From assembly GCA_007922225.1 (NCBI GenBank), contig ML679962.1, positions 33,897,563-33,961,562 on the forward strand: 64,000 bases of DNA, written 5' to 3'. This DNA is from Emydura subglobosa. Lineage: Eukaryota; Chordata; Testudines; Chelidae. The number at the start of each line of letters is the position of its first letter. Position 1 is the first letter of the stretch. The notes beneath the pieces are model-generated. The model did not search any database. It saw only the letters and a list, made by a program, of their open reading frames with translations, and had not been told where the DNA came from. Shown one piece after another: positions 62,101-64,000 of the stretch. A program made the position numbers and the translations under genes.

Positions 62101-63071
62101 TCTCTGTGGAGGCAATGTTCAGAAAGCACCTTCTTTCAGGTATGCTAATTATTAACGTGCAAAGCATGTTTTAGCATTGTTGAATTATTTTTGTGAAATG
62201 CTGCATTCATGTCCTAAGTGCTGCAGCCTTGTTCTCCGTTCTATACGTGTGCGCAATCTCCCGTAATATCAACCGCAGTTATTTGAACATATGGAGTGCA
62301 GAACAGATCCTTTTATTAAATAATTTTGCAATCTTTTCATTGATTTCAAGGCTGGAGGGAATCATTCTGATCATATAGTCTGTATAACGTAGGCCAGAGA
62401 AATTCCTCACAATAATTCCTGTTTGAACTAGAGCATAGCTTAAAAATATCCAGTTTTGATTTAAAACTTGCCAGTGATAGAGAATCCACCACAATCCTTG
62501 GTAACTTGTTCCAATGGTTGATTACCCTCACTATTAAAAAATTGTGCCTTATTTCCAGTTCAAATTTGTCTGGTTTCAACTTTCAACCATTGGATCTTGT
62601 TATACCTTTGTTTGCTAGACTGAAGCCTATTATCAAATATTTATTCCCCATGTAGGTACTTACAGACTGTAACCAAGTCATCCCTGAATATTTGCCTTGT
62701 TAAGCTAAATAGAATGATCTCCTTTAATCTATTGCTATAAGGCATGTTTTTTTAATCCTTTAATCATTCCCTTGGCTCTTCTCTGAACCCTGTCCAATTT
62801 ATCAACATCCTTGAATTGTACAGACCAGAGCTGTATTAAAGCACCGTGAGTTAACCTGGTATAATAAGGCACTTCGTAAAATAAAGCCATAATGGCCATT
62901 TAACAATATAAATCACACTGTCTGACTGACTATTTAAAATTACCAGCATATTTCCTTTATACTATTTCTTTGTTACAGGAATGCCAAAAAAAATTAGAAC
63001 ACAAGCTTGGGCTGGATTCCTATTTGCTCAAACCAGTACAACGTTTGACAAAATACCAGTTACTTTTGAAG
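14049..63071 (+). CDS. MCF2: MCF2 (DBL) Rho guanine nucleotide exchange factor, 19 long-form exons plus one alternative first exon, partial at both ends
   Basis: DBL-family proteins catalyse GDP/GTP exchange on RhoA/Cdc42-type GTPases at membranes. Joining the exons gives 731 complete codons in the order Sec14/CRAL-TRIO domain (about residues 1-185 of the visible part), spectrin-like coiled coil (about 220-500), linker, then the DH domain from about residue 585 to the window edge. I assign MCF2 rather than its paralogue MCF2L because of diagnostic stretches such as [41 protein letters not shown] and [13 protein letters not shown], which follow mammalian MCF2 closely. All introns are GT-AG and the phases are consistent. 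The rest of the DH domain, the PH domain and the C-terminus lie to the right, and the first exon(s) of the long form were not found. An internal CpG-island promoter gives a shorter product (654 codons in the window). Confidence 0.95.
14480..15180. repeat. Decayed interspersed repeats in MCF2 intron
   Basis: TTTTCAAAAGTGATCTAGGC, AGCACCTAGGCCCC and similar pieces of the repeat at 8955 flank a GC-richer block (about 14725-14905) with GGGCTTGGGCTCCAGGCC and GTCTACACAGCAATTTTAC, which resembles the inner part of the element at 53287-53575. This suggests a nested DNA element. Confidence 0.45.
16208..16366 (-). repeat. CR1 LINE 3' end, antisense
   Basis: It starts TCATAGAATCATAGAA (tail units in reverse) and continues AGGAGGTCATCTACTCCAAC, CCCCCTGCTCAAAGCAGGAC and GATGGAGATTCCACCACCTC, all standard antisense CR1 3' end motifs. 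It ends about 130 bp before MCF2 exon 2. Confidence 0.92.
16497..16611 (+). CDS. MCF2: MCF2 long-form exon 2 (Sec14 domain)
   Basis: 115 bp, read from [15 protein letters not shown] to [13 protein letters not shown]. The GGRGK motif followed by a hydrophobic strand and F-P-E is the signature of the DBL/DBS/Kalirin/Trio Sec14 module. It completes the glycine codon split with the previous exon and ends with two bases of an arginine codon. The acceptor is TTACTTGTAG and the donor GTATGG. Only transcripts starting upstream of the CpG island would contain it. Confidence 0.93.
16612..19933 (+). other. MCF2 intron (long form)
   Basis: No exon recognised between exons 2 and 3. It contains a repeat fragment at 17456-17500 (TGTTATAGCTGCGTTGATCC) and a strongly pyrimidine-rich stretch at about 17620-17790. 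The rest appears unique. Confidence 0.6.
17620..17790. repeat. Pyrimidine-rich tract
   Basis: About 170 bp composed mainly of C and T (CTCCTCCTCCCTTCTCCTGT and similar). Low complexity. Confidence 0.7.
19934..20024 (+). CDS. MCF2: MCF2 long-form exon 3 (Sec14 domain)
   Basis: 91 bp encoding [19 protein letters not shown], then [11 protein letters not shown]. The strand ending in I-DRR-D-W is characteristic of MCF2/MCF2L Sec14 domains. It completes the split arginine codon and ends in phase 0 at RIA before GTAAGC, so it joins ASFPGN of the exon at 29821, giving RIAASFPGN as in MCF2L. The CpG-island first exon also ends in phase 0, so the two are interchangeable upstream partners. Confidence 0.95.
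20025..21860 (+). other. MCF2 intron, no gene recognised
   Basis: AT-rich intronic DNA. I see no exon, and no repeat that I can name. Confidence 0.5.
21861..21981 (+). repeat. CR1 LINE 3' end fragment
   Basis: AAGATGGAGCGTGATAAATT, then GACTGAACTTCATGACCCTG and CCCTTTCCAACCTTATGGTC to GTTCCTATGG. This is the sense-strand CR1 3' end. Confidence 0.8.
22195..22325. repeat. Copy of the CTGTTGGTAAGAGAGA element
   Basis: GGTAATATCTTTTAGAGGAC, CACCTCCTGTTGGTAAGAGA, then AGAAGCTTTTGAG and CTTTTATTCAGGTCTGTGTC. It is a near relative of the element that starts at 22332, so two copies lie side by side. Confidence 0.6.
22464..23185. mobile_element. DNA transposon with GGGTGACCAGA termini, interrupted by CR1
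   Basis: The left end reads AGGGTGACCAGATGTCTGGA (from 22464) and the right end CTGTCTGGTCACCCG (to about 23184), giving inverted termini GGGTGACCAGA/TCTGGTCACCC. Both flanks carry CTGCGACCT (22455-22463 and 23186-23194), a probable target-site duplication of 8-9 bp as for hAT-like elements. GGGACAGTCCTGATAT on the left and CCCTGTCCTGATTTTTC on the right are its subterminal parts, with CR1 between them. Confidence 0.75.
22524..23120 (+). mobile_element. CR1 LINE, truncated 3' part, innermost layer
   Basis: About 600 bp of sense CR1: AATAGGAGCATTGCCAGCAG, GAGGCCACATTTGGAGTATT, GGGCAACAAAAATGATTAGG, TTTAACTACCTGAAGG, ending TCATCTATGATTCT. A frame from 22938 reads [20 protein letters not shown], then [12 protein letters not shown], the typical C-terminus of CR1 ORF2 (normally HWN rather than HRD). 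The first ~2.5 kb or more of the element is missing, as usual for 5'-truncated CR1. Confidence 0.95.
23585..24080 (+). promoter_or_regulatory. MCF2: CpG island, probable internal MCF2 promoter
   Basis: By far the most CpG-dense stretch in an otherwise AT-rich, CpG-poor window. CpGs cluster from about 23595 to 23940 and the GC-rich block runs on to about 24060, where a GC-box-like run of G followed by CGGGAG lies near 24025. It surrounds the 14-codon exon at 23823-23864, so it most likely marks the start of the short MCF2 transcript. No TATA box was noticed, as is usual for such promoters. The transcription start and 5' UTR cannot be placed from sequence alone. Confidence 0.75.
23823..23864 (+). 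CDS. MCF2: MCF2 alternative first coding exon (short form, MAEA start)
   Basis: Fourteen codons, [14 protein letters not shown], followed directly by the donor GTAAGG. The ATG has a good initiation context (A at -3, G at +4). Mammalian canonical MCF2 also starts with MAEA, has an arginine-rich stretch with RF, and runs into A-ASFPGN. Here the exon ends in phase 0 and joins the ASFPGN exon at 29821, giving DA|ASFPGN. The product lacks the first half of the Sec14 domain. The exon is very GC-rich (seven CpGs in 42 bp), unlike the other exons. Splicing is inferred, with no transcript evidence. Confidence 0.8.
25752..25870. repeat. MITE-like fragment (GCTATGTCTACTCTACAGCC end)
   Basis: Begins AAGGCTATGTCTACTCTACA and contains CATGTGAATATTCCATCCCC and AGCGACATAGCTTTTGCTG, resembling the left arm of a turtle DNA element whose better copy is at 43268-43526. 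No matching right end was seen. Confidence 0.55.
26181..26308. mobile_element. Short element with imperfect inverted termini (GTAG-GGTGCTGGAA)
   Basis: The left end GTAGCGGTGCTGGAAC and right end GTTTCAGCACCTAC are inverted copies with small differences. The interior has GTGGGGGTGCTGAGAGCCAT and GTGCGGCAGCACCCC. The 128-bp length and structure suit a MITE that is common in turtle genomes. Confidence 0.65.
27461..27487. repeat. Poly(A) run
   Basis: An A-rich run of about 27 bases, the longest homopolymer in the window. It may be the tail of a retroposed element, but I could not define the body upstream. Confidence 0.8.
28996..29757 (-). mobile_element. CR1 LINE, antisense, ending close to MCF2 exon 4
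   Basis: About 760 bp of antisense CR1: GAATGGCCATATTGGCTCAG, TTGGCCTTCACAACACCCCC, AAGGAGTTCCACAGGTTGAC, TATAGACCTCTATCATATCC, ATCTCTCCTCATATAGAAGC, GTACCATGGATTTATATAGT and TTTTTTGACTGCTGCTGCAC. Similarity stops at about 29757, leaving roughly 65 bp to the exon at 29821. Confidence 0.92.
29821..29940 (+). CDS. MCF2: MCF2 exon 4 (Sec14 domain, first exon common to both forms)
   Basis: 120 bp, phase 0 at both ends, 40 codons from [19 protein letters not shown] to [11 protein letters not shown]. It is nearly identical to the mammalian MCF2 segment ([23 protein letters not shown]). The acceptor is TTTTCCTGCAG and the donor GTATGA. A CR1 retrotransposon ends roughly 65 bp upstream of the acceptor, so the branch-point region is the only non-repeat DNA between them. 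Confidence 0.97.
29941..31726 (+). other. MCF2 intron 4
   Basis: No exon recognised. A SINE tail lies at 30755-30812 and the rest is AT-rich intronic sequence. Confidence 0.55.
30755..30812 (+). repeat. SINE tail fragment
   Basis: CTACAGGGCCCTGATTCAGA, CTGGGGCTTGTATGTGCTAC, then AAATATAAATAATAAC. It matches the 3' end of the SINE seen at 9663-9885 and 39108-39233. Confidence 0.55.
31727..31843 (+). CDS. MCF2: MCF2 exon 5 (end of Sec14 domain)
   Basis: 117 bp, 39 codons, phase 0/0. It reads [18 protein letters not shown], then [21 protein letters not shown]. The LT-E-GGTL-Y-HSEW motif is the conserved end of CRAL-TRIO lipid-binding domains in DBL-family GEFs. The acceptor is TTCCTCCTAG and the donor GTATGT. 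Confidence 0.97.
31844..33576 (+). other. MCF2 intron 5
   Basis: No exon recognised. It holds decayed repeats (32420-32510 and 33240-33500, the latter with GATTAATCACAATTAATTTT and TTGACAGCCCTAATT) and a 24-bp tandem duplication at 33131-33178. Confidence 0.55.
33131..33178. repeat. Exact 24-bp tandem duplication
   Basis: Two identical adjacent 24-bp units starting GAAATTGTTATATTTG and ending AAAATGTA (33131-33154 and 33155-33178). Lack of divergence suggests a recent slippage or duplication event. Confidence 0.95.
33577..33726 (+). CDS. MCF2: MCF2 exon 6 (Sec14 to spectrin transition)
   Basis: 150 bp, 50 codons, phase 0/0, from [20 protein letters not shown] to [11 protein letters not shown]. 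The stretch [17 protein letters not shown] is identical in the mammalian DBL and DBS proteins as I recall them. Predicted helical, it begins the coiled-coil region. The acceptor is CTTCCACCAG and the donor GTATGC. Confidence 0.97.
34510..35180. repeat. GC-richer interspersed segment, possible LTR-type repeat
   Basis: It contains CCCGGCCCACCCTACTCTAC, GAGTCCCAGCCTAGGGCCCT and GGGGCGGGGCTAGCTGCATC, phrases I associate with abundant turtle repeats. It lies directly next to the 3' end of the LINE at 35185-37230. No terminal repeats or duplication were defined, so the class is a guess. Confidence 0.35.
35185..37230 (-). mobile_element. RTE/RTEX-like non-LTR retrotransposon with readable YADD motif
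   Basis: On the minus strand, 36062-35766 reads [20 protein letters not shown] and then [17 protein letters not shown]. The YADD catalytic codons are at 35904-35915. Frame 35584-35057 reads [20 protein letters not shown] and ends [20 protein letters not shown], the C-terminal pattern of RTE-clade LINEs. Frame 37145-36906 looks like the endonuclease-RT linker. The frame is broken several times, so the copy is inactive. It differs in sequence and motif from the element at 11225-12780, so these are two families. The exact clade is uncertain. Confidence 0.75.
37380..37568 (-). repeat. CR1 LINE 3' end, antisense
   Basis: CAAGGCCAGAAGGGAGTGCT, GTGATCCTCTAGTCTGACCT, CCTGTAGAACGCAGGCCATT and GAAGGATTCACCACAACCCT are antisense CR1 motifs. 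A related but more diverged copy lies at 62346-62850. Confidence 0.85.
37569..39107 (+). other. MCF2 intron 6 stretch, nothing recognised
   Basis: AT-rich, no exon or clear repeat seen. Confidence 0.5.
39108..39233 (+). repeat. SINE tail with AGATTGTCAACTCCTTGGGG
   Basis: TTGTCAACTCCTTGGGGCAG, TGTCTGTACAGCACCTTGCA, GGAGCTCCTAGGCATGAC and an AACACAAATA end. It is the best preserved copy of this SINE tail in the window. Confidence 0.7.
39553..39712. mobile_element. MITE-like element (TACGTCTTCACTA ... GGTGTAGACCAGGCC)
   Basis: The left end TACGTCTTCACTACCAGC and right end TTTTAGGTGTAGACCAGGCC are in inverted relation with the GTC(T)TACA-type terminus. The interior includes TCGACCTAGCTGTGTCTACA. 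Non-coding. Confidence 0.55.
40090..40400. repeat. G-rich, purine-rich stretch
   Basis: Many G runs of four or more (GGGGGGAGCC, GGGGTGACGGGG, GGGGGGGGATT, GGGGAAGGGG) on the + strand over about 300 bp. Low complexity; no gene recognised. Confidence 0.6.
40401..41384 (+). other. Rest of MCF2 intron 6
   Basis: No exon recognised. An antisense MIR-like remnant lies near 41225-41330 (CCTCATTACTCCCCTCTGAG, ATCTCCATTTTACACCGAGA, AAGTGGCTTGCACC). Confidence 0.5.
41385..41509 (+). CDS. MCF2: MCF2 exon 7 (spectrin region)
   Basis: 125 bp beginning [20 protein letters not shown], with a polar middle ([14 protein letters not shown]) and ending GDWETVN plus two bases of an arginine codon. Mammalian MCF2 has the same DIT-VTKEG-LL--LE-P start and GDW-T-N end around a poorly conserved middle. 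The acceptor is TTTGTGCAG and the donor GTGAGT. The 7.66 kb intron before it is the second longest between consecutive long-form exons here and contains the RTE-like element at 35185-37230. Confidence 0.95.
41650..41865 (+). repeat. MIR-like CORE-SINE
   Basis: TGGCAAGTGACTTAACCTTG, TTCTGTTTCCCCATTGTAAA, ATGGGAGGAAAGG and AATAATACCTACCTCACATG follow the MIR consensus in order and orientation. It lies in the 555-bp intron between exons 7 and 8. Confidence 0.8.
42065..42179 (+). CDS. MCF2: MCF2 exon 8 (spectrin repeat)
   Basis: 115 bp completing the split arginine codon, then [20 protein letters not shown] and [18 protein letters not shown]. This is the most diagnostic exon for MCF2 against MCF2L: MCF2 has W at the position where MCF2L has R in QLR/WHFEQ-KFEQ. 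The acceptor is TCTTGTTCAG and the donor GTATGG. A C-rich tract containing a GGCGCGCC palindrome starts about 20 bp into the following intron. Confidence 0.97.
42201..42230. other. C-rich tract with 12-bp GC palindrome
   Basis: A run of C, then GGGGCGCGCCCC (a perfect palindrome holding the rare GGCGCGCC 8-mer), then a longer run of C. It starts about 20 bp after the donor of exon 8. There is no CpG island around it. Confidence 0.8.
42384..42825. repeat. DNA-element-like segment with GC-richer core
   Basis: Begins TTCTACACTACAGCGGTAGG and TCGACATAAGGCAGC. A core with CTGGCTCCCAGCAGGGAGCA and its near inverted copies follows, and the right side has CTGCAGTGGTTCAAGTCAAC and CAGCTTAAGTTTTTAG. 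It is probably a decayed non-autonomous DNA transposon. Confidence 0.45.
42840..43250 (+). repeat. Possible LTR-derived segment with AATAAA signal
   Basis: It contains GAGGGAACTTCTGGGTCCAG, AGAGCTGTCAAAAGAGGATT, a TTGTAAATAAACCAGATTGC segment with an AATAAA-type polyadenylation signal at about 43143-43148, and ACTGGTCAGTTTTGTCTCC. I associate these phrases with a repeated retroelement end in turtles. The open frames here show no protein family. Confidence 0.4.
43268..43526. mobile_element. MITE-like DNA element
   Basis: CAGACCTATATCGGTATAAC, TTTGTCACTCAGGGTGTGAA, TTGTATTGACCTAAACCTCC, GGGGAGGTGGATTAACTGCG, GAGAAGCTCTCCCATCC and the right end TTTTAGGTGTAGACCTGGCC. It is a well-preserved copy of the element partly seen at 25752-25870, non-coding, 170 bp upstream of exon 9. 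Confidence 0.65.
43700..43819 (+). CDS. MCF2: MCF2 exon 9 (spectrin repeat)
   Basis: 120 bp, 40 codons, phase 0/0, [20 protein letters not shown], then [20 protein letters not shown]. It matches mammalian MCF2 in the EFL--QQAEL and V-Q--LEN/LDNLD pattern. The acceptor is TTATTTTTAG and the donor GTGAGA. Confidence 0.95.
43820..45016 (+). other. MCF2 intron 9
   Basis: No exon recognised. A short repeat block at 44370-44420 (GAATTTTCAAAGGCGTGTAA, CTAACTCCCTTAGGTTCCTT) belongs to the family at 8955. Confidence 0.55.
45017..45208 (+). CDS. MCF2: MCF2 exon 10 (spectrin repeat)
   Basis: 192 bp, 64 codons, phase 0/0, containing [37 protein letters not shown] and a charged helix ending HTRLQQ. It is very close to mammalian MCF2. 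The acceptor reads TTTCCGAAAG, so it ends in AAG with a poor pyrimidine tract, weaker than most others in this gene. The donor GTAACA is also non-optimal. Confidence 0.95.
45590..46640. repeat. Possible LTR-retroelement-derived segment
   Basis: It contains TTTATTAACTAAGAAAAAGA, AATGAGAGTTATTTACAAGG and ATGCTTGTAGCTAATCCTAT, phrases recurring in turtle genomes in long retroelement-derived segments. No terminal repeats or coding region identified, so the class is a guess. It fills part of the intron between exons 10 and 11. Confidence 0.35.
47084..47400 (-). repeat. CR1-related LINE fragment, antisense
   Basis: Starts ATAGGAACATAGGAATAGCC, GGATCAGATCAGTGGCACAT, CTAGTCCAGTATCTTGT and ends TGTGGCAATGAGTTCCACGG, the antisense CR1 3' pattern with an internal segment from a divergent subfamily. 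Confidence 0.75.
47948..48139 (+). CDS. MCF2: MCF2 exon 11 (spectrin region)
   Basis: 192 bp, 64 codons, phase 0/0. It reads [40 protein letters not shown] and ends [32 protein letters not shown] is shared with mammalian MCF2. The acceptor is CTTTTATCAG and the donor GTAAGA. The next intron is only 96 bp, the shortest in the window. Confidence 0.97.
48236..48407 (+). CDS. MCF2: MCF2 exon 12 (end of coiled coil and linker)
   Basis: 172 bp, from [20 protein letters not shown] through [20 protein letters not shown] to SPLFSPKH plus one base of a glycine codon. The KLENIR-IFENQ and DKHVRP-Q-V-P-PEN motifs follow mammalian MCF2. It ends the spectrin region and enters a serine/proline-rich linker. 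The acceptor is CTCTTCGCAG and the donor GTAAAA. Confidence 0.97.
48800..48935 (-). repeat. MIR-like SINE fragment, antisense
   Basis: GAGGTGAAGTGACTTGCCCA, AGGTCACATGAATGTCAGGG read as antisense MIR core. Confidence 0.7.
49120..50180. repeat. Possible LTR-retroelement-derived segment
   Basis: CACCCACACCAGCAAGGAGT, TCACCCTGGCTTCCACCAGC, ACTTCACACAGTTTGCGCCC and AATAGAACAAACGGTTTATG. The style is that of long terminal or internal retroelement sequence found repeatedly in turtles. No protein frame and no terminal repeats defined. Confidence 0.35.
53287..53575. mobile_element. DNA element with GTCTACA-type inverted ends
   Basis: The left end GATAAGTCTACATGGTGG and right end AGCTGTGTAGACATATCC are inverted. 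The interior has GGGCTCACGCTAGTGCTCTA, AGCTGTGTAGACAG and GCCTGAGCTGCAAAGC. Non-coding and of MITE size (about 290 bp). Confidence 0.6.
53916..54371 (-). pseudogene. Possible L1-type ORF1 remnant
   Basis: A 151-codon open frame with [20 protein letters not shown], then [20 protein letters not shown] and [18 protein letters not shown]. The order V-FL-YRT-EIL--VRN followed by a basic patch resembles the RNA-binding part of L1/Tx1 ORF1 proteins. No start region or following ORF2 was seen. Uncertain; it could be chance. Confidence 0.3.
54350..54425. repeat. Short interspersed repeat (GACTCCATTGAAGTTAATGG)
   Basis: GAGTGAAGTCCTGACTCCAT, TGAAGTTAATGGGAATTTTA and GGGCCCAGGATTTCACCC form a phrase common in sauropsid introns. 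Class not known. Confidence 0.5.
55419..55507 (+). CDS. MCF2: MCF2 exon 13 (pre-DH linker, longer than in mammals)
   Basis: 89 bp, completing the glycine codon and reading [16 protein letters not shown], then [13 protein letters not shown]. The second part matches the mammalian GKKTWRQNQSNLK segment. The first part (about 17 residues including the split glycine) is absent from the mammalian form I remember, where GKKT follows directly. The acceptor ends in AAG (TTTTCTATCTAAG) and there is no AG just before GGGAAGAAA, so an internal shorter form cannot be made here. The donor is GTAAAA. Confidence 0.85.
55560..55645. repeat. Short interspersed repeat (TTGACTTCAATGGGACTACT)
   Basis: TTGACTTCAATGGGACTACT, CGTGTGCTTAAAGTTAAACA and CTGGATTGGGACC. 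Related segments occur at 4950-5040 and 56333-56410. Confidence 0.55.
56488..56590 (-). repeat. SINE tail, antisense
   Basis: ATTATCATAAAACCTAGGAG, GCCCAGTCATGGACCAGGAA and GTGCTTGGCACTGTACAGAC form the reverse of the tail at 39108-39233. Confidence 0.65.
56845..56933 (+). CDS. MCF2: MCF2 exon 14 (linker just before DH)
   Basis: 89 bp, [20 protein letters not shown], then SEDNLDILK plus two bases of a glycine codon. Mammalian MCF2 has IEVVPDCQEKRSS and a D-LDVLK ending at this place, with a variable serine-rich middle. The acceptor is CCATTCTAG and the donor GTATGT. Confidence 0.93.
56934..59154 (+). other. MCF2 intron 14
   Basis: No exon or clear repeat recognised. Confidence 0.55.
59155..59221 (+). 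CDS. MCF2: MCF2 exon 15 (start of DH domain)
   Basis: 67 bp completing the split glycine codon, then [20 protein letters not shown] and LM. This is conserved region 1 of the DBL-homology domain, whose [10 protein letters not shown] helix contacts the switch regions of Rho GTPases. The acceptor is TTCATTTTAG and the donor GTGAGT. Confidence 0.97.
59222..61216 (+). other. MCF2 intron 15
   Basis: No exon recognised. A G/A-rich low-complexity run lies at 60252-60295. Confidence 0.55.
61217..61332 (+). CDS. MCF2: MCF2 exon 16 (DH domain)
   Basis: 116 bp, [20 protein letters not shown], then [18 protein letters not shown] and two bases of a lysine codon. The LFGNM-EIYDFH motif is the second conserved DH block. 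The acceptor is TGTTCTCCAG and the donor GTAGGT. The following intron is only 109 bp. Confidence 0.97.
61442..61511 (+). CDS. MCF2: MCF2 exon 17 (DH domain)
   Basis: 70 bp completing the lysine codon, then [20 protein letters not shown] and LER. It matches the mammalian IFL--LENC--APERVG-CFLER pattern. The acceptor is AATCTCTTACAG. The donor is GTTAGT, with T instead of a purine at +3, the weakest donor of the gene in this window. Confidence 0.95.
61650..61745. repeat. Copy of the ATCTTTTACGGGGCCAAC element
   Basis: GAGAGAGACAGGGTAGGTGA, ACTATCTTTTACGGGGCCAA and GTACAAGCTTTTGAGCTGCA. Same family as 22332-23275, within the 535-bp intron between exons 17 and 18. Confidence 0.6.
62047..62139 (+). 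CDS. MCF2: MCF2 exon 18 (DH domain)
   Basis: 93 bp, 31 codons, phase 0/0, [20 protein letters not shown] and [11 protein letters not shown]. The YCQNKPRSE segment is invariant between DBL and DBS. The acceptor is TTTTTACAG and the donor GTATGC. Confidence 0.97.
62346..62850 (-). mobile_element. CR1 LINE 3' part, antisense
   Basis: On the minus strand the frame 62579-62346 reads [20 protein letters not shown], then [12 protein letters not shown], the CR1 ORF2 C-terminus. Other antisense CR1 motifs are GAGAATCCACCACAATCCTT and GGCTCTTCTCTGAACCCTGT. It occupies most of the 839-bp intron between exons 18 and 19. Confidence 0.9.
62979..63071 (+). CDS. MCF2: MCF2 exon 19 (DH conserved region 3), last in window
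   Basis: 93 bp, 31 codons, phase 0/0, [20 protein letters not shown] and [11 protein letters not shown]. This is the core DH motif ([15 protein letters not shown]) essential for exchange activity. Mammals have I where this copy has L in QRLTKY, a conservative change. The acceptor is CTTTGTTACAG and the donor GTATTC. The final DH helices, the PH domain and the tail must lie to the right of the window. Confidence 0.97.
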
Positions 63072-64000
63072 GTATTCATATGACTTTTTAAAGCACAAGG
63101 AACTGAAGGGAAGTCTAGACTAATGGATGTTCACTAACCATCGCCAGGAATGCTCAGGTCTTATATATGGGGCATTGTTGGTGGCTGTTAGAGAGTTTTA
63201 AATTCTCTTTTATGTCTGGTGTATACCGAGGGCAACACTCAAACCACTGTACTACCAAAGTTTTACTGCCAACTTGCTGGGGAGCAGAATTGCAGACTTG
63301 TATACTGTTCTCTTCATTGATGTAGCTGGTGACTTACTGGATCATACTTAAAATTGCAGCAGTCATTAAGCCCTCATGCAGTGCAAAGTTGTGATATATG
63401 CAGAAGACCTGAACATTTGAATAAAGGGGGAGGAGTTGCTTAGATTTTTTTTTTTAAACCTTAGAAATATCAGGACTTATCAAGTCTTACTTTCATTATT
63501 TTTGTTGGATGACCTTGTGATATAGTTTGGGATCTTTCTCAGACCTGAATTAAACAGCCAGAAATGCTGAATATTTAATACAGCGAGCTTTTTGCCTGAG
63601 GTGTTCTTTACTAAATAATGTTAAAATTGACTCTTCCTTTCAGTGAATCAGTTTTTGCTTCTTTGGTATCTCCTAGTTCTCCAGCCTTCTAAGGTAGATA
63701 AGACCTGACTTTCTAAAGTCAGGAACAAGGAAGAAAAACCCCACATACTTTACTGTCAGGCATTCTTTACACAATATAAACAAAGCCACTAACCCAATAT
63801 CTCTCCTGTCCCAATCCCCTTAACCTTTACCTTTAAACCTGTCTTAATCTCATATCTGAATACTGCTCAGCCTTGGTTTCAGAACTGTGAAATTCTATGG
63901 GGAGGTGAAATTCCATATTTGAGGAGGAAGCACGTATTTTTAACAAGTTATTTTTTAGGAGGGCAAAGGTTGTTTGAATCTGCTCAGTGATATGGAATGA
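63072..64000 (+). other. MCF2 intron, continues beyond window
   Basis: Non-coding, AT-rich. I see no further exon up to the edge. The expected continuation after QLLLK (EMLKY- or ELLKY-like) is absent here, so the intron exceeds 929 bp. No clear repeat was recognised. Confidence 0.7.

Noticed and set aside
14049..63071. Assignment to MCF2L instead of MCF2
   Set aside because: [27 protein letters not shown] and the MAEA alternative start match MCF2. MCF2L has clearly different sequence at these sites.
1..64000. Search for CRISPR arrays, operons, phage or bacterial systems
   Set aside because: The window is intron-rich vertebrate DNA with a single multi-exon gene and interspersed repeats. No direct-repeat array with spacers, and no prokaryotic gene structure, was seen.

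Overview
This window is vertebrate genomic DNA carrying the 5' and central part of one gene, MCF2 (the DBL proto-oncogene, a Rho-family guanine nucleotide exchange factor), on the + strand. The repeats suggest a non-avian sauropsid, most likely a turtle (a crocodilian is not excluded). CR1 LINE fragments are abundant, there are RTE-type LINE remnants, MIR-like SINEs and many short inverted-repeat DNA transposons, and there are no Alu, B1/B2 or young L1 elements. No prokaryotic, viral or organellar genes were seen, and no tRNA or rRNA gene was recognised.

Layout: 1-14048 is upstream or 5'-intronic DNA with scattered repeats, a GT microsatellite containing a 10-N gap, and a decayed RTE LINE. 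From 14049 to 20024 three exons encode the N-terminal half of a Sec14/CRAL-TRIO domain, present only in the long MCF2 form. At 23585-24080 lies a CpG island with a second, internal first coding exon (14 codons starting MAEA). It splices in phase 0 to the same exon (29821) that the long-form exon at 19934-20024 joins. From 29821 to 63071, sixteen further exons complete the Sec14 domain, the spectrin-like coiled coil, a variable linker and about two thirds of the DH (RhoGEF) domain. The rest of the DH domain, the PH domain and the C-terminus lie beyond the right edge, and the long form's first exon(s) lie elsewhere. Joined, the nineteen long-form exons leave 731 complete codons open without a stop or frameshift, and all splice phases agree, so the gene looks functional.

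The introns carry CR1 pieces in both orientations, a second RTE-like LINE (35185-37230, minus, with a readable YADD motif), possible LTR-derived segments, MIR-like SINEs and MITE-like elements. At 22332-23275 there is a three-layer nested insertion.

I found no novel multigene system. The most informative points are the alternative CpG-island promoter that halves the Sec14 domain, the nested transposon stack just upstream of it, a CR1 copy ending about 65 bp from an exon acceptor, and an exon with a weak acceptor that makes the pre-DH linker longer than in the mammalian protein I remember. Family assignments rest on reading translations and remembered consensus sequences; no database search was possible.
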